Shown here: positions 30,299 through 39,655 of the stretch, piece by piece | Layout: every line of letters starts with the position of its first letter | How positions within the stretch are numbered: position 1 is the stretch's first letter | Assembly (NCBI GenBank): GCA_905221605.1 | Contig: CAJNDS010000491.1 | Coordinates: forward strand, 682,001 to 746,000 | Source of the DNA: Symbiodinium natans | Taxonomy: Eukaryota > Sar > Dinophyceae > Suessiales > Symbiodiniaceae | Length of the DNA: 64,000 nucleotides | Direction: 5' to 3' | Program-made: the position numbers and the translations under genes | Notes under the pieces: model-generated | Databases searched by the model: none | Told to the model about the DNA's origin: nothing | What the model saw: the letters and a program-made list of their open reading frames with translations, nothing else

Positions 30299-32902
30299 AT
30301 GGCTTCGTCACAGTCGCACGATGCGGATGTGATCGCTGGCTTCATCAATCTGGGTGACGTGTCAGGCTTGAAGAGATTCGCAGGCCGCGACTTTGACTGG
30401 AACGCATGCCTGACATTCGGCGGAGCTCGCATGCTGCCGCTTGCAGCTGCAATTAGCGCAAACATCGCCGACCCCTCCTATTCTGGCAACGCCATCCAAG
30501 TAATTCAATGGATGATAGAGGCCGGAGCAAGCCCAAGACACAGGGCACCACACACGGTAAAGGACTCGTGGTCAATGTGGAAAGAGGATGATACTGAAAA
30601 GACGAAAATGTCAGTAAACTTGGCCGGACACTCTGCAATTTCATACGCCTTCAAGTGGCTAGATGAGATGCGCAAGCGGAAGGGTGGAGCAGACTGGTCT
30701 TCATCCATCAAGTTTCTTGAAGTTGTGGTGCGTACCTTGGCAAGTGAGCCATCTACGACTCCAAAAGTTGGAGTGCATCACAGCGTCTGTGAGCTCTGGG
30801 AGTCCATCCGCGAGTTGACTTCCACGCACAACGTGATCCTTGAGACCTCCGACGGCGAAGTCTCAGCCCACGACCATGTCCTCATGGCGGCTTGGTAGCC
30901 CTCTGGTAACCCTTCACCCCCTTTTTTTTGTCTCAAGGTTCCCTTATCAAGTATACCAACCAAAAAAACGGTGGGGGTATGCCAAGATGGTTATAATGGG
31001 CTACCAAGGTGGCCTCGCCTGTTCTGAAGGCCATGTTGGGGTCCTCCATGCAAGAGGGCGCCAGCCGGCGAATCCCCATCCGAGACTCGCCGAGCGCCAG
31101 CGTGTCCCTGTTCCTGGACATTCTCTACGCTGGCTCGACGTACAGCCACTTACTTCTCCAAAAAGTTGAACGTTGAAACCTTCTGGGTTTCCTTATTGAA
31201 TAGGAACATTGAAGTTTAAGCTTTATACTTCCCGGGTTACTGGAGAAGTAAGGTGATCCAGACTACAAGACCATGCTGGTTGCGCTGGACCTGGCTCACC
31301 GCTGGCAGGTGGGTTTTTTGCATCAGGCTTGTTTTCTTGAAGAGGGGCCCCGCTTCGTAAAGTCAAGCACAGCATAACTTTACTATGTCATACTGCATAC
31401 TACACCAAGTTGTAATATGCTATGGCATACTGTCAGAATTATGAGCCAATGAGCCATGTGTAGGGAGATTCGGGCCCCGATTCTAGTCGCCTTGTTCTGG
31501 TGGAGAAAGCCAGGTCCCTGGCGTGGTGGAAATGCTCTCGGCTCCTCTCAGGGAGATGATTACCGATGAGAGCTTCGTGGCTATCGCCGAAGCTTCGCTG
31601 CTCAAAGGCTGCCTGGCTCGAGAGCTATAGGAGAACTTGGAGTAGAGCAAACCTACACCAGGATTGTACTAACTGTGTGATTCACATACCACACTGACCC
31701 GAGTTTTTCCTTCTGATGTCTTCATGAGAAGGACCTTGGACCGAGAAGACCACCATTACCAGGTGGTTCTTGTGGCTTGTTGGGCTTGTCAGGACTTGGC
31801 ATTTTCCAAATAGGGGTACCCCTTTTATGCCCTAAATAGAAAGGAATGCCCTTATAGGGACCCCCAAAGGGGTACCCCTAATTTCGGAAACCCCCAACTC
31901 ATGAATACCGTCATGCATCAGTCACGGAGGCGGGAAGAGTTTGTAAGTGTGCGTGCGGGTAGTTCGCTTCTGTACATGTACACGACATGATAGCCCACGA
32001 CAGAATACACGTCGCATGCGATAAGAAAATTCAACTTCTGAGGTAGGTTTACTTGGCAGCACCTTTGACGTAGTATATGGGGTTAGGATTCTAGTCGGGT
32101 TTCTAGGGGCGAGTAAGTACGTGAGTCAGAAGAGGTTCCGAGCCAGGCAGGGTTTCGGGTACTCCCGGGTTTGGGGCCCTAAACCCTAAACCCTAAACCC
32201 TAGCCCTAAACCCTAAACCCCAAACCTTAAACCCTAAACCCCTTAAGCTGAGGCCTAGAGCCCTTGCAACGAGCCTGCGCTGCTTTCGGAGCCAAGAACG
32301 CCAAGATTCAGGCTTTGGGTTTAGGGTTTAGGGCATAATCGGGCATAACCTCGAAATTAGGGTTTAGGGTTTAGGGTTTAGGGTTTAGGGTGTATAAGGT
32401 TTCCGGGCGGCAGAAATTTGGGTTTAGGGTTTAGGGTTTAGGGTTTAGGGTTTAGGGTTTAGGGTTTAGGGTTTAGGGTTTAGGGTTTACGGTGTATAAG
32501 GTTCCCGGGCGGCAGGGCTTGCTAAACAATCTGCAACACCATCCTAAGCCCTAAACCCTAAACCCTCCTTGGCCTGGAACTGGCACGCGCCAAGAATCGC
32601 CGGACCTGTCCAGGCTTTGCTCAAAGCGCGAACACTTCCAACGGCCGTGTCGTGACTGGGCTGTTAGCTCAAAACTGTAAGGCTTAGGGTTTATAGGGTT
32701 TATAGGGGATATAGAGTTTATAGGGTTTATAGGGCTAGTAAGGGGTTCTAGGGTGTATAGTGTTTATAAGGGTCTATAGGGGTTATAGGGTTTTTAGGGT
32801 TTTGGGTTTAGGGTACCACTCAATTCTCCGAGGAGGCTCTTGGGGTCGCGCGAGCCAGCCGAGACCGAGCAGAAGAAAGCCAAGAAGCGACGGACGTTTT
32901 GA
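30299..32902 (+). CDS. BTB/POZ domain protein, complete 7-exon model
   Basis: BTB domains mediate dimerisation and often recruit substrates to Cullin-3 ubiquitin ligases; BTB genes are expanded in dinoflagellates. Exons: 30299-30889, 31009-31144, 31253-31308, 31514-31610, 32253-32311, 32614-32651, 32836-32902 (1044 nt, in frame, TGA at 32900). Residues 1 to about 175 look like a degenerate ankyrin-type helical region (AIQVIQWMIEAGASPRHRA). The BTB core follows: NVILETSDGEVSAHDHVLMA, VASPVLKAMLGSSMQEG, RIPIRDSPSASVSLFLDILY, DPDYKTMLVALDLAHRWQ, EMITDESFVAIAEASLLKG, LEPLQRACAAFGAKNAKIQ, LLKARTLPTAV, and a basic, possibly nuclear-localising tail ETEQKKAKKRRTF. Introns 1, 2, 4 and 5 have GC donors; introns 3 and 6 have GT. 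Introns 1 and 2 are whole inverted-repeat elements; introns 4-6 carry heptamers. Confidence 0.85.
30894..31005. mobile_element. Introner with GGTAGCCC ends, family A copy 1
   Basis: GGTAGCCCTCTGGTAACCC at the left, GGTTATAATGGGCTACC at the right. It fills BTB intron 1 (30890-31008) except for three or four bases at each side. Related copies: 33593-33688 and a degenerate one near 47526-47621. Confidence 0.85.
31149..31252. mobile_element. Introner with CTTACTTCTCC ends
   Basis: CTTACTTCTCC and GGAGAAGTAAG are perfect 11-bp terminal inverted repeats and span BTB intron 2 (31145-31252). The right tip supplies the acceptor GTAAG. Interior is AT-rich and non-coding. Confidence 0.9.
31802..31890. 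mobile_element. TIR element, family G copy 1
   Basis: TTTTCCAAATAGGGGTACCC at the left, GGGGTACCCCTAATTTCGGA at the right, inside BTB intron 4. A longer relative is at 59044-59249. Confidence 0.75.
32331..32487 (+). repeat. TTTAGGG arrays in BTB intron 5
   Basis: Two arrays separated by a duplicated GGTGTATAAGGTT(T/C)CCGGGCGGCAG segment (32389-32415 and 32491-32515), so array plus spacer was duplicated as a unit. Confidence 0.9.
32670..32815 (+). repeat. GGGTTTATA-type degenerate heptamers
   Basis: Repeats of TAGGGTTTATAGGG and similar fill BTB intron 6, the same two-base-insertion variant as the CCCTATAAA arrays. Confidence 0.85.
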
Positions 32903-33299
32903 ATGAGCGCCAGTCGGGTGGTTAGGGTTTGGGGTTTAGGGTTTGGGGTTCAGGGTTTAGGTTTAGGGTTCAGGGTTTAGGGTTTAGAGTTTAGGGCTGC
33001 GCCAAGTTTCTGAGGCGAGCATTTCAGAGCTTCGCACACGGCTGTGAGCCGCGCGGATGCTGAAGAAAAAGAGGACCCCCCCCCCTGCCCGAGTACCCTG
33101 TAGTTATTTTTTTGACATGCAAAATTCAGGTACACTTCGGCCCTCGCTTCGGGTCTAGGGTTAGATTTTGGGTTTGGGCTTTGGGCTTTGGGCTTTGGGC
33201 TTTGGGCTTTGGGCTTTGGGCTTTGGGCTTTGGGGTTTGGGGTTTGGGGTTTGGGGTTTGGGGTTTGGGGTTTGGGGTTTAGGGCGTGTTTTGTGCCAG
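32903..33299 (+). other. Intergenic or intronic stretch with drifting heptamers
   Basis: TTTAGGG/TTCAGGG at 32920-32995, a possible small exon at 33000-33050 (frame RQVSEASISELRTR), then an array of GGGCTTT turning into GGGGTTT (33174-33282). Confidence 0.5.
33174..33282 (+). repeat. GGGCTTT to GGGGTTT variant array
   Basis: About eight GGGCTTT units are followed by about seven GGGGTTT units; each variant is homogeneous in its own block. Confidence 0.9.
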
Positions 33300-33378
33300 G
33301 TGATCAAGCCCTACCCATGGGGCACGCACCTCTTGGTCGCCAAGGATAGCAAGGCCCCGTCTTGTGTGGTGGCTTGGG
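33300..33378 (+). CDS. Candidate coding exon
   Basis: GTGCCAG acceptor; frame VIKPYPWGTHLLVAKDSK then APSCVVAWG before TTTAGGG units. Strong protein character; family unknown. Confidence 0.6.
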
Positions 33379-33592
33379 GTTTAGGGTCTAGAGGGTTTTT
33401 GGTGTTTTTGGGGTTTAGTGTTCAGGAATTTGGGGGTTTAGGGTTTAAGGTGTACGGTTTAGGGTTTATTGGGTTTGGGGCGGGGTGGGGGGTGTTGGCT
33501 GGTTTGGTGAGGGCAGTTTGGGGGCCGACACGGGACTAGCATGTCTTTGGATGAAAGGAATGGTCTTTTCATCTACTGACTTGGTAGCCCAG

Positions 33593-33688
33593 TGGTACCC
33601 TTTACCCTTTTTTTGGTTCTGGGTTCCCTTATAAAGTAACTATCCCCAAAAAGGGTTGCCCTTATTGTGATATGGTTACTGGGCTACT
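33593..33688. mobile_element. TIR element, family A copy 2
   Basis: GGTAGCCCAGTGGTACCC at the left and GGTTACTGGGCTAC at the right, with the internal motif GGTTCTGGGTTCCCTTATA shared with family B. Confidence 0.85.
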
Positions 33689-33731
33689 GAGCTGGGGGTT
33701 TGAGATTCAGGGGTTCTTCTTAACTTTGCAG

Positions 33732-33765
33732 GCACTCTTTCGTCGCGGAATCCGTGCGACAAAAA
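33732..33765 (+). CDS. Candidate small coding exon
   Basis: CTTTGCAG acceptor, frame ALFRRGIRATK and a good GTAAGC donor. Confidence 0.5.
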
Positions 33766-34298
33766 GTAAGCACAACAAAGCTACCTACTTAGTCTCAGGT
33801 GCTATCTATGGGCCAACCACGATGTGATCATCTGTGGCGCCCTTTTGATTCTTCTCTTGGGTTAGATGTTTGTACAGTTCCCAGTAAGCAACAAAGGGTC
33901 AGTCTTTTCCTATGCTGCGCTGCTGCAGGGTGACCCCAAAACCTAAACGCCTACCCTGCAGAACCTTCAACCTTGCACCCCACCCCGCGCTCCTAAAACC
34001 TAAACCCTGAACCCCATTCGACTCTCCCAACCTCCAACCCTACAAACCTACAACCCACCACCATCGGTCGAGCCCTGAATGTTCGTGTTGGTGTTCGTGG
34101 GTGACAACCTATGCAGGTGTCACTCCCCCCTGCCCTCTCCCCACCCTCCCCCCCGCTCCCCACCCTCCCCCAATTGCTGGCTCGTGTGGAGACTTCCTGA
34201 ACCCTAAACCCTAAATCCGAGTCCCTAAACCCTAAACCCTAAACCCTAAACCCTAAACGTGTTGGGGAGGGGGGGTGGGGGGGGGGGGGGGCGGTTAG
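33766..34298 (+). other. Intron-like stretch
   Basis: Unique sequence then C-rich and CCCTAAA-like text (33940-34060), CCCTAAA units at 34199-34258 and a G run. No coding signal recognised. Confidence 0.5.
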
Positions 34299-34384
34299 GC
34301 TTCTCCAACGGCACCCGAGGCCTACCAGACCGCCAAGGGGAGAGGCCAGCAGCTTGGAGCCCCTTGGCTGTTTTGAAGCCGCAG
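34299..34384 (+). CDS. Candidate coding exon
   Basis: TTAG acceptor, GCAG/GTGGAG donor, frame FSNGTRGLPDRQGERPAAWS then PLAVLKPQ. Confidence 0.5.
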
Positions 34385-34398
34385 GTGGAGGGCTTAGG

Positions 34399-34755
34399 GG
34401 GTTTAGGGTTTAGGGTTTAGGGTTTAGGTTTTGTTTAGGGTTTAGGGTTAGGGTTTAGGGTTTAAGGGTTTAGGTTGGGTTTAGGGTTAGGGTTTAGGGT
34501 TTAGGGTTTTAGGGTTTAGGGTTTAGGGTTTCGGGTTTAGGGTTTATGGTTTAGGGTTTAGGGTTTAGGGTTTAGGGTTTAGGGTTTAGGGTTTAGGGTT
34601 CAGGGTTCAGGGTTCGGGTAGGGTTTAGGGTTTAGGGTTTAGGGTTTAGGGTTTAGGGTTTAGGGTTTAGGGTTTAGGGTTTAGGGTTTAGGGTCAGGGT
34701 TTAGGGTGTAGGGTGTAGGGTTCAGGGTTTAGGGTTTGGGGTTCAGGGCTTCTAG
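34399..34755 (+). repeat. Long degenerate TTTAGGG array
   Basis: About forty heptamers over 350 bp with single-base variants and occasional 6- or 8-mers; the longest such tract in the window. Confidence 0.95.
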
Positions 34756-34935
34756 GTATTTTGGGCTTCGGGCTTACTTGTAGCCCTTTGAACCCTAGAG
34801 ACGAGTCTTCAACCTTCTGAAACGTACATTCTTGGGACCCTTTCCGGGAGAGGATGGGGACCCACGAAGGGACCTCAATCTACAAGTGCGGTGCCATGCG
34901 TGCAGTGTGGCAGTCCCCCCTCCCTCCCTCCACAG

Positions 34936-35003
34936 CTGGGACCCTCCTGCAGACCTAAGAAAGACCTTACAAAGAACAAGCCCTGGAATGTCCAGCATAG
35001 CTT
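34936..35003 (+). CDS. Candidate coding exon ending at a TIR element
   Basis: After CTCCACAG one frame reads LGPSCRPKKDLTKNKPWNVQ; a second frame is also open. A GGGATG-ended element begins at 35004. Confidence 0.4.
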
Positions 35004-35099
35004 GGGATGTTCCCCCTTATACTAGTCCTTAGTAGGGATGATAGTATCCCCCTAGTATACTCCCTGCGAAGGACTGTTAGTTTGAAGGCAGAGCATCCC
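35004..35099. mobile_element. TIR element, GGGATG family copy 1
   Basis: GGGATGTTCCCCCTTATACT at the left and GGACTGTTAG...GCATCCC at the right. Other copies: 47414-47505, 62094-62198 and a truncated one ending at 49620. Confidence 0.8.
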
Positions 35100-35235
35100 A
35101 AAGCATGGCCGCTCATCGGTTTTTGACGTGGCCGAGGATGCTTTGGGACTATGCCAAGGACTAGACCGGCCCTCGGTGCGTTTTGAGAGTATGGGCATTG
35201 CAATCCTAAACCCTGAACCCCCCCCAAACCCTAGG

Positions 35236-35418
35236 CCCCAAGCCCTAAACCCCAAACCCTAACCCTAAACCCTAAGCCCTAAACCCTAAACCCCAAACCC
35301 CAAACCCCAAACCTCAAACCTCAAACCTCAAACCTCAAACCTCAAACCTCAAACCTCAAACCTCAAACCTCAAACCTCAAACCTCAAACCTCAAACCTCA
35401 AACCTCAAACCTAAACCA
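35236..35418 (+). repeat. CCTCAAA variant array
   Basis: CCCTAAA passes into CCCCAAA and then about fifteen homogeneous CCTCAAA units (35305-35411). Confidence 0.95.
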
Positions 35419-35668
35419 CCCCAAACCCTAGGCCCCTAGCACTCAACCCCAGACCCTTATTGGGTTGAAAGTCGGGGTTTCAGGTTTCTTGGGCCTGTGT
35501 CAGGGTTTTAGGAGTTCACCCTATAGGAGCGTCTACACTCACAGGGATCGGCGTAGGTGGATTAGTTTTTTGGGTTTAGGTTTTAGGGTTTCTGCGCCAT
35601 CAAGGTTCAGGGTTTATCGGGTTTTGGGTTTAGGGTTCAGGGTTTAGGGTTTAGGGTGAGCGCCGCAG

Positions 35669-35780
35669 GACCCTGCCAAGGGCTACCGATTAGAGTCCAA
35701 AGCGGCGCCCTCAGTTCCGAGCGAGCGTCGGTTTCCTGCCGCCCCGTGTCTGGGGATGCACTGTTCACTGTTGGGTGCAG
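35669..35780 (+). CDS. Candidate coding exon with a TIR element as its donor
   Basis: GCCGCAG acceptor, then DPAKGYRLESKAAPSVPSER and RFPAAPCLGMHCSLLGA to GCAG/GTTACC. The donor GT lies directly beside the TIR tip (35783). No family recognised. Confidence 0.6.
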
Positions 35781-35782
35781 GT

Positions 35783-35881
35783 TACCAGGACGGGCGATTA
35801 TGTTAAACCCTATAACCCCTTAAAAAGCCCCTTTAAAGGGTTGGTTATGGGGATTAAAAGGCCGAGTAGCCCATCCTGGTA
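35783..35881. mobile_element. TIR element with TACCAGGACGGGC ends
   Basis: TACCAGGACGGGC and GCCCATCCTGGTA match as inverted repeats with one difference. An inner hairpin is formed by AAAGCCCCTTTAAAGGG. Confidence 0.75.
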
Positions 35882-36055
35882 GGGGTGTGTTAGGGTTGCT
35901 AGTTACGGCTCGGGTTAGGATCAGGAGGACCCTTAAAAGGGAGCCCTTCAGAACCCTTTTTCTGGCTCTCTTAAACAGGGGCCTTATTGAGAGGTATAGC
36001 CCCAAGGGTCCCCCTAATCCCCTAGACCCTAAACCCTAATCCCTAAACCCTAAAG

Positions 36056-36118
36056 CGCTACTCAGAGCAGGTGGGCATGAATGCCAGATGGCACGGCCGG
36101 CTCCTGATCCGATCGAAA
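36056..36118 (+). CDS. Candidate coding exon
   Basis: AAAG acceptor after CCCTAAA units, frame RYSEQVGMNARWHGRLLIRS, GTCTGC donor; 21 codons in phase 0-0. The GRLLI strand faintly recalls the FerB region of ferlins but this is too short to assign. Confidence 0.55.
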
Positions 36119-36380
36119 GTCTGCCACGTGGCTTGCACATACCACACTGCTAAGGCCTCAGCCCTGAATCGTTATAGCTTCCTAAACCCTAAACCCTAAA
36201 CCTATAAACCCTAAACCCTAAACCTCAAACCTCAAACCCTAACCAATCAAGTCAAGGAGTTGCCTGAGAGATTTAGGAGAAGCGTAGGAACTCTCAAAGC
36301 CCTAAGCCTTACATCCTAAACCGTAAACTTGTTCGGGCTCAGGGTTTAGGGTTTTACAAGGTTTAAGGTTAAGGGTTCAG

Positions 36381-36491
36381 CATCTCAAGTCCAAGCATTC
36401 ACTAGTCAAGCACTTCATCGAGCGTTGGAAAAATACCCACCCGCCCAAAGAATCCCATAACATTAAGAAAATATGTCACTTACATTTATAA
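36381..36491 (+). CDS. Duplicated exon, copy 1 (HLKxKHSL)
   Basis: GGGTTCAG acceptor, frame HLKSKHSLVKHFIERWKNTH then PPKESHNIKKI to TAA at 36489. It aligns with the exon at 57944. Downstream sequence is more AT-rich than its surroundings. Confidence 0.55.
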   Translation, partial: HLKSKHSLVKHFIERWKNTHPPKESHNIKKICHLHL

Positions 36492-36504
36492 ATTCAGGCG
36501 ACAA

Positions 36505-36914
36505 GACAACAACCCTAAAGCCAACCCAGAAAAGAGCGGGCCTTGAACCGCTCTGAACCCCAAACCCAGCCCATATAGTGGGGCCTGAGCCCTAAAGCCC
36601 CGAAAAGAAGCCCAGGCTAGACCCTAGACCCTAAAGCCAGCCCTATGCCCTGAACCCTAAAGCCACAGACCAGACTAGGCCCTGAACCAAAAAGCCAGCC
36701 CAGAGTGGGGCTTGAACCCTAAGCCAGCCCAGATGAACCCTAAAGTCAGCCCAGAGTAGGGCCTGAACCCTAAAGCCAGCCCAGAGTAGGCCCTGAACCC
36801 TAAAGCCAGCCCAGACCAACTTAGACGAGACTAGGCCCTGAACCCTAAAGAGCCAGCCCAGAGTGGGGCCTGAACCCTAAAGCCAGCCCAGAGTAGGCCC
36901 TGAACCCTAAAACC
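36505..36914 (+). repeat. Degenerate ~30-bp repeat (AACCCTAAAGCCAGCCCAGA)
   Basis: About ten units combining AACCCTAAAGCCAGCCCAGA with GTAGGCCCTG; it embeds CCCTAAA in a larger period. Confidence 0.85.
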
Positions 36915-37182
36915 ACCTTGCCCAGTGACACGGCGACCTTGCCCAGTAGAACGGCGACCTTGCCCAGTAAAACGGCGACCTTGCCCAGTAAAACAGCGAC
37001 CTTGCCCAGTAAAACGGCGACCTTGCCCAGTGAAACGGCGACCTTGCCCAGTAAAACGGCGACCTTGCCCAGTAAAACGGCGACCTTGCCCAGTGAAACG
37101 GCGACCTTGCCCAGTAAAACGGCGACCTTGGCCAGTAAAACAGCGACCTTGCCCAGTAAATCGGCGACCTTGCCCAGTAAGT
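36915..37182 (+). repeat. 21-bp minisatellite (CCTTGCCCAGTAAAACGGCGA)
   Basis: About thirteen units. The 21-bp period is divisible by three and lacks stops in several frames, giving a 7-residue repeat (TATLPSK) on plus and others on minus; not accepted as a gene. Confidence 0.95.
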
Positions 37183-37398
37183 CCCCAACATTTAAACTAT
37201 ATATATATAAGGGAGGTTTAGGGTTGAGGGTTGAGGGTTTAGGTTTAGGGTTTAGGGTTTAGGGTTTAGGGCAACCTCAGGGTTTCTTGAGGGTCCTGAA
37301 GGGCGGGGGGTCATTGGGGGGGTACCTAGAGGGAACCCTGGGAAGCTTTGGCTGGGGAGTATTCGGGAACCTTGGGTTACATACCCCCCCCCCCCCCA

Positions 37399-37660
37399 CT
37401 ACTTGGAGGTTCATGGTTTAGGGTTTAGGGTTTAGGGTTTAGGGTTTAGGGTGAACCAAGTAAAGCTGTACGTATAACTGTGCCTAGAACCAAGTAAAAC
37501 TTTACTTATAACTGTACTTTTAACCATGTTGGGGCACTTGAGGGGGCTTAGAACCCACTTCTAAGAACAGTTATGATTGGTCAATAAGTACCACCCTAAA
37601 GCCCAAAGCCCAAACCCTAAACCCTAAACCCCAAACCCTAAACCATGAACCTCCAAGTAG
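37399..37660. mobile_element. TIR element, family C copy 2, with heptamers inside both ends
   Basis: CTACTTGGAGGTTCATGG is followed at once by TTTAGGG units, and CCCTAAA units end at CCATGAACCTCCAAGTAG. The middle (37455-37590) matches other family C copies (AAGTACAGTTATGATTGG-like, GGGGCACTT). Confidence 0.85.
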
Positions 37661-38338
37661 TCTCTAAACGCCTGAACATCGACTGAGAGGGGCCTTAGGC
37701 TCCCATGTCCTCTTCAATCCTTCATACTAAGGTCAGGGTTTTGGGGTTTTAGGGTCTTTAGGGTTTCAGGGTTTTGTGTAGGGTTTATGGTTTAGGGTTT
37801 AGGGTTTGGGGTTTGGGGTTTAGGGGTTTAGGGGTTTAGGGGTTTAGGGGTTAGGGGTTTTGGGGTTTACATGCTTTGCCCCACCTGCGCGCTTCCCCCT
37901 ATCCAAGAACTCCGCATCCAGAACCCTGCGTCTGGAAGTTGTGAGTGGAAGGCCCTAACCCTAAACCCGAAACTTCTCAACCCTAAACCCTAAACCCTAA
38001 ACTCTAAACCCTAAACCCTAAACCCTAAACCCCAAACCCTAAACCCTCCATAAACCCTACATTTCGGGGGGTTTCAGGGTCCGGTGGGGACCCTGATTCC
38101 GCTTCTAGGAGGCTCGTGGGGTTCTCATAGATTCCCCCTTGAGGTTGTCAAGGTTCGAGGGTTTTTCCGCCTAGACTACCAATAAGGGTCGTGGCTTGGG
38201 GCTTTTGGGGGCTGTTGAGGCTTTTTTCGACTGCAAGCTCAAAAACCAAATGCAAGAGCTTCAAGACGTTCGTTACTGCTCCCTTGCTTCACTGCGCAGT
38301 GATTTGTTAGAACCCTAAAGCCCTCTATGCTTCACCAG

Positions 38339-38428
38339 GTTTTGCATCGAGCTGATGCATCGGATGAGCTGGGGTGGTGCGCATGGCGTTTCAGACAGAG
38401 ACGGAAGGCTTAACTCTGGCCGACGGAT
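38339..38428 (+). CDS. Candidate coding exon
   Basis: TTCACCAG acceptor, frame FCIELMHRMSWGGAHGVSDR then DGRLNSGRR, and a strong GTAAGA donor. Family unknown. Confidence 0.6.
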
Positions 38429-38452
38429 GTAAGACAGGGCTTTGTAGCTGGG

Positions 38453-38556
38453 TTTTGGAGTACTACACTTTAATACTTTTTTTGGTTCTGGGTTCCTATA
38501 ATTAGCTACTTAAACCTAAAAAGTATATACTTTTTTTCCAGGGTCTACTCCAAAGC
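38453..38556. mobile_element. TIR element, family B copy 1
   Basis: TTTTGGAGTA and TACTCCAAAG ends. About 105 bp aligned to 52367-52467 with only three differences by eye, including single-base indels. Confidence 0.9.
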
Positions 38557-38727
38557 TAAGGTAGGGCTTAATTGGGAAGGGCCGGCTCAGAATTGGGCGT
38601 TCGGGTGTAGGGTTTAGGGGTTGGCGGGCTATAGGTTTAGGAGGTGTTTTTTTGTTGCCGCTTGGTTTTGTGTGGTATGAAACCCCAGTCCCGGATGACT
38701 CTCAATCTTGTTTCTTAGGGTGGTGTC

Positions 38728-38862
38728 CCTCCTTTAAGTAAAAGGGGACCCCTGTTTTTACTTATTGCTGTACTTATAGCCATATTGGGGCACTTAAGGG
38801 CTTATCAGTGGGTTATAAGTACAGTTATAATTGGTTAATATGTACGATGAACCTCCAAGTAT
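38728..38862. mobile_element. Family C related element (diverged)
   Basis: The right end GATGAACCTCCAAGTA and the interior (GGGGCACTTAAGGG, AAGTACAGTTATAATTGG) match family C; the left TIR is lost. Confidence 0.6.
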
Positions 38863-39059
38863 ACATCCCAAGGGCCCATACGTCAGAACCCTTTAACGCA
38901 GGTACGGGACCACATTAAGGTAACTTCCCTGACTCAACCCTAAACCCTAAACCCTTAGATTGTTGGGGAGGGTACGGCAAAGAAGTGCTAGTTCAGCTAA
39001 ACTATGAAGTCTCTCTGTGTGCATCTTGTTTGGTCCGTACCCTACCCCCTACCCCCTAA

Positions 39060-39160
39060 ACTTCAGGGTTCAGGGTTCAGGGTTCAGGGTTCAGGGTTCA
39101 GAGTTCAGGGTTCAGGGTTGAGGGTTTAGGGTTTAGGGTTTCGGGTTTAGGGTTTAGGGC
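39060..39160 (+). repeat. GGGTTCA then TTTAGGG array
   Basis: Eight GGGTTCA units followed by TTTAGGG units, again as separate homogeneous blocks. Confidence 0.9.
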
Positions 39161-39192
39161 TTCAACCTAAATCCTAGACCCATCGCACTTAG

Positions 39193-39267
39193 CTGTGCAA
39201 GCCCGCGCGTGGAGTGGCACGGTCGGGAGCATCTTTCGGGGTTCAACCGAGTACGAGCCTGTCGCAG
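39193..39267 (+). CDS. Candidate coding exon
   Basis: Frame VQARAWSGTVGSIFRGSTE then YEPVA between TTAG and a GTAGAG donor. A second frame is open (LCKPARGVARSGASFG). Confidence 0.5.
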
Positions 39268-39391
39268 GTAGAGCGTCAGGCAATGCACGGGGCAGTCCTG
39301 CAGCTTTCCGGGCTTATTGACCCCCTAAACCCTAAACCTTAAACCCTAAACCCTAAACCCTAAACCCCAAACCCCAAACCCCAAACCCCAA

Positions 39392-39486
39392 AGAAGAGAA
39401 ACCATCGTCGTGGCTGGGCCGCCCCCGAGCCAACCTTCCGACAAGAGACCCACGCTGGCGGCGCCCCCAAAACAACGTCGGCCAAG
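39392..39486 (+). CDS. Candidate coding exon
   Basis: Between CCCCAAAGAAG and TTTAAGCAG; all three frames are open over GC-rich sequence (for example EEKPSSWLGRPRANLPTRD), so coding is likely but the frame is unknown. Confidence 0.35.
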
Positions 39487-39655
39487 GGCTTTAAGCAGGG
39501 TTTGGGGTTTAGGGTTTAGGGTTTAGGGTTTAGGGTTTAGGGTTTTAGGGTTTTAGGGTTTAGGGTTTAGGGTTTAGGGGTTGAGGATTTAGGGTTTAGG
39601 GGTTCAGGGTTTAGGGTTTAGGGGTTTAGGGTTTAGGGTTTAGGTTTTTGAAGAT
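39487..39655 (+). repeat. TTTAGGG array with 8-mer variants
   Basis: TTTAGGG interspersed with TTTTAGGG and TTTAGGGG. Followed by C-rich and G-rich runs to 39750. Confidence 0.9.

Noticed and set aside
30299-31630. BTB gene ending at the TAG at 31630 (exon 4 read through)
   Set aside because: An exon encoding the expected LEPLQRACAAFGAKN continuation exists at 32253 in the right phase, followed by two more in-phase exons and a typical basic tail.
33168-33539. 123-codon frame GLGFGLWALGFG...
   Set aside because: The first part translates GGGCTTT/GGGGTTT repeats; only 33300-33378 inside it, in another frame, looks like an exon.
36907-37262. ORFs of ~100 codons with 7-residue repeats on both strands
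   Set aside because: Result of a 21-bp minisatellite lacking stops, not a conserved gene.
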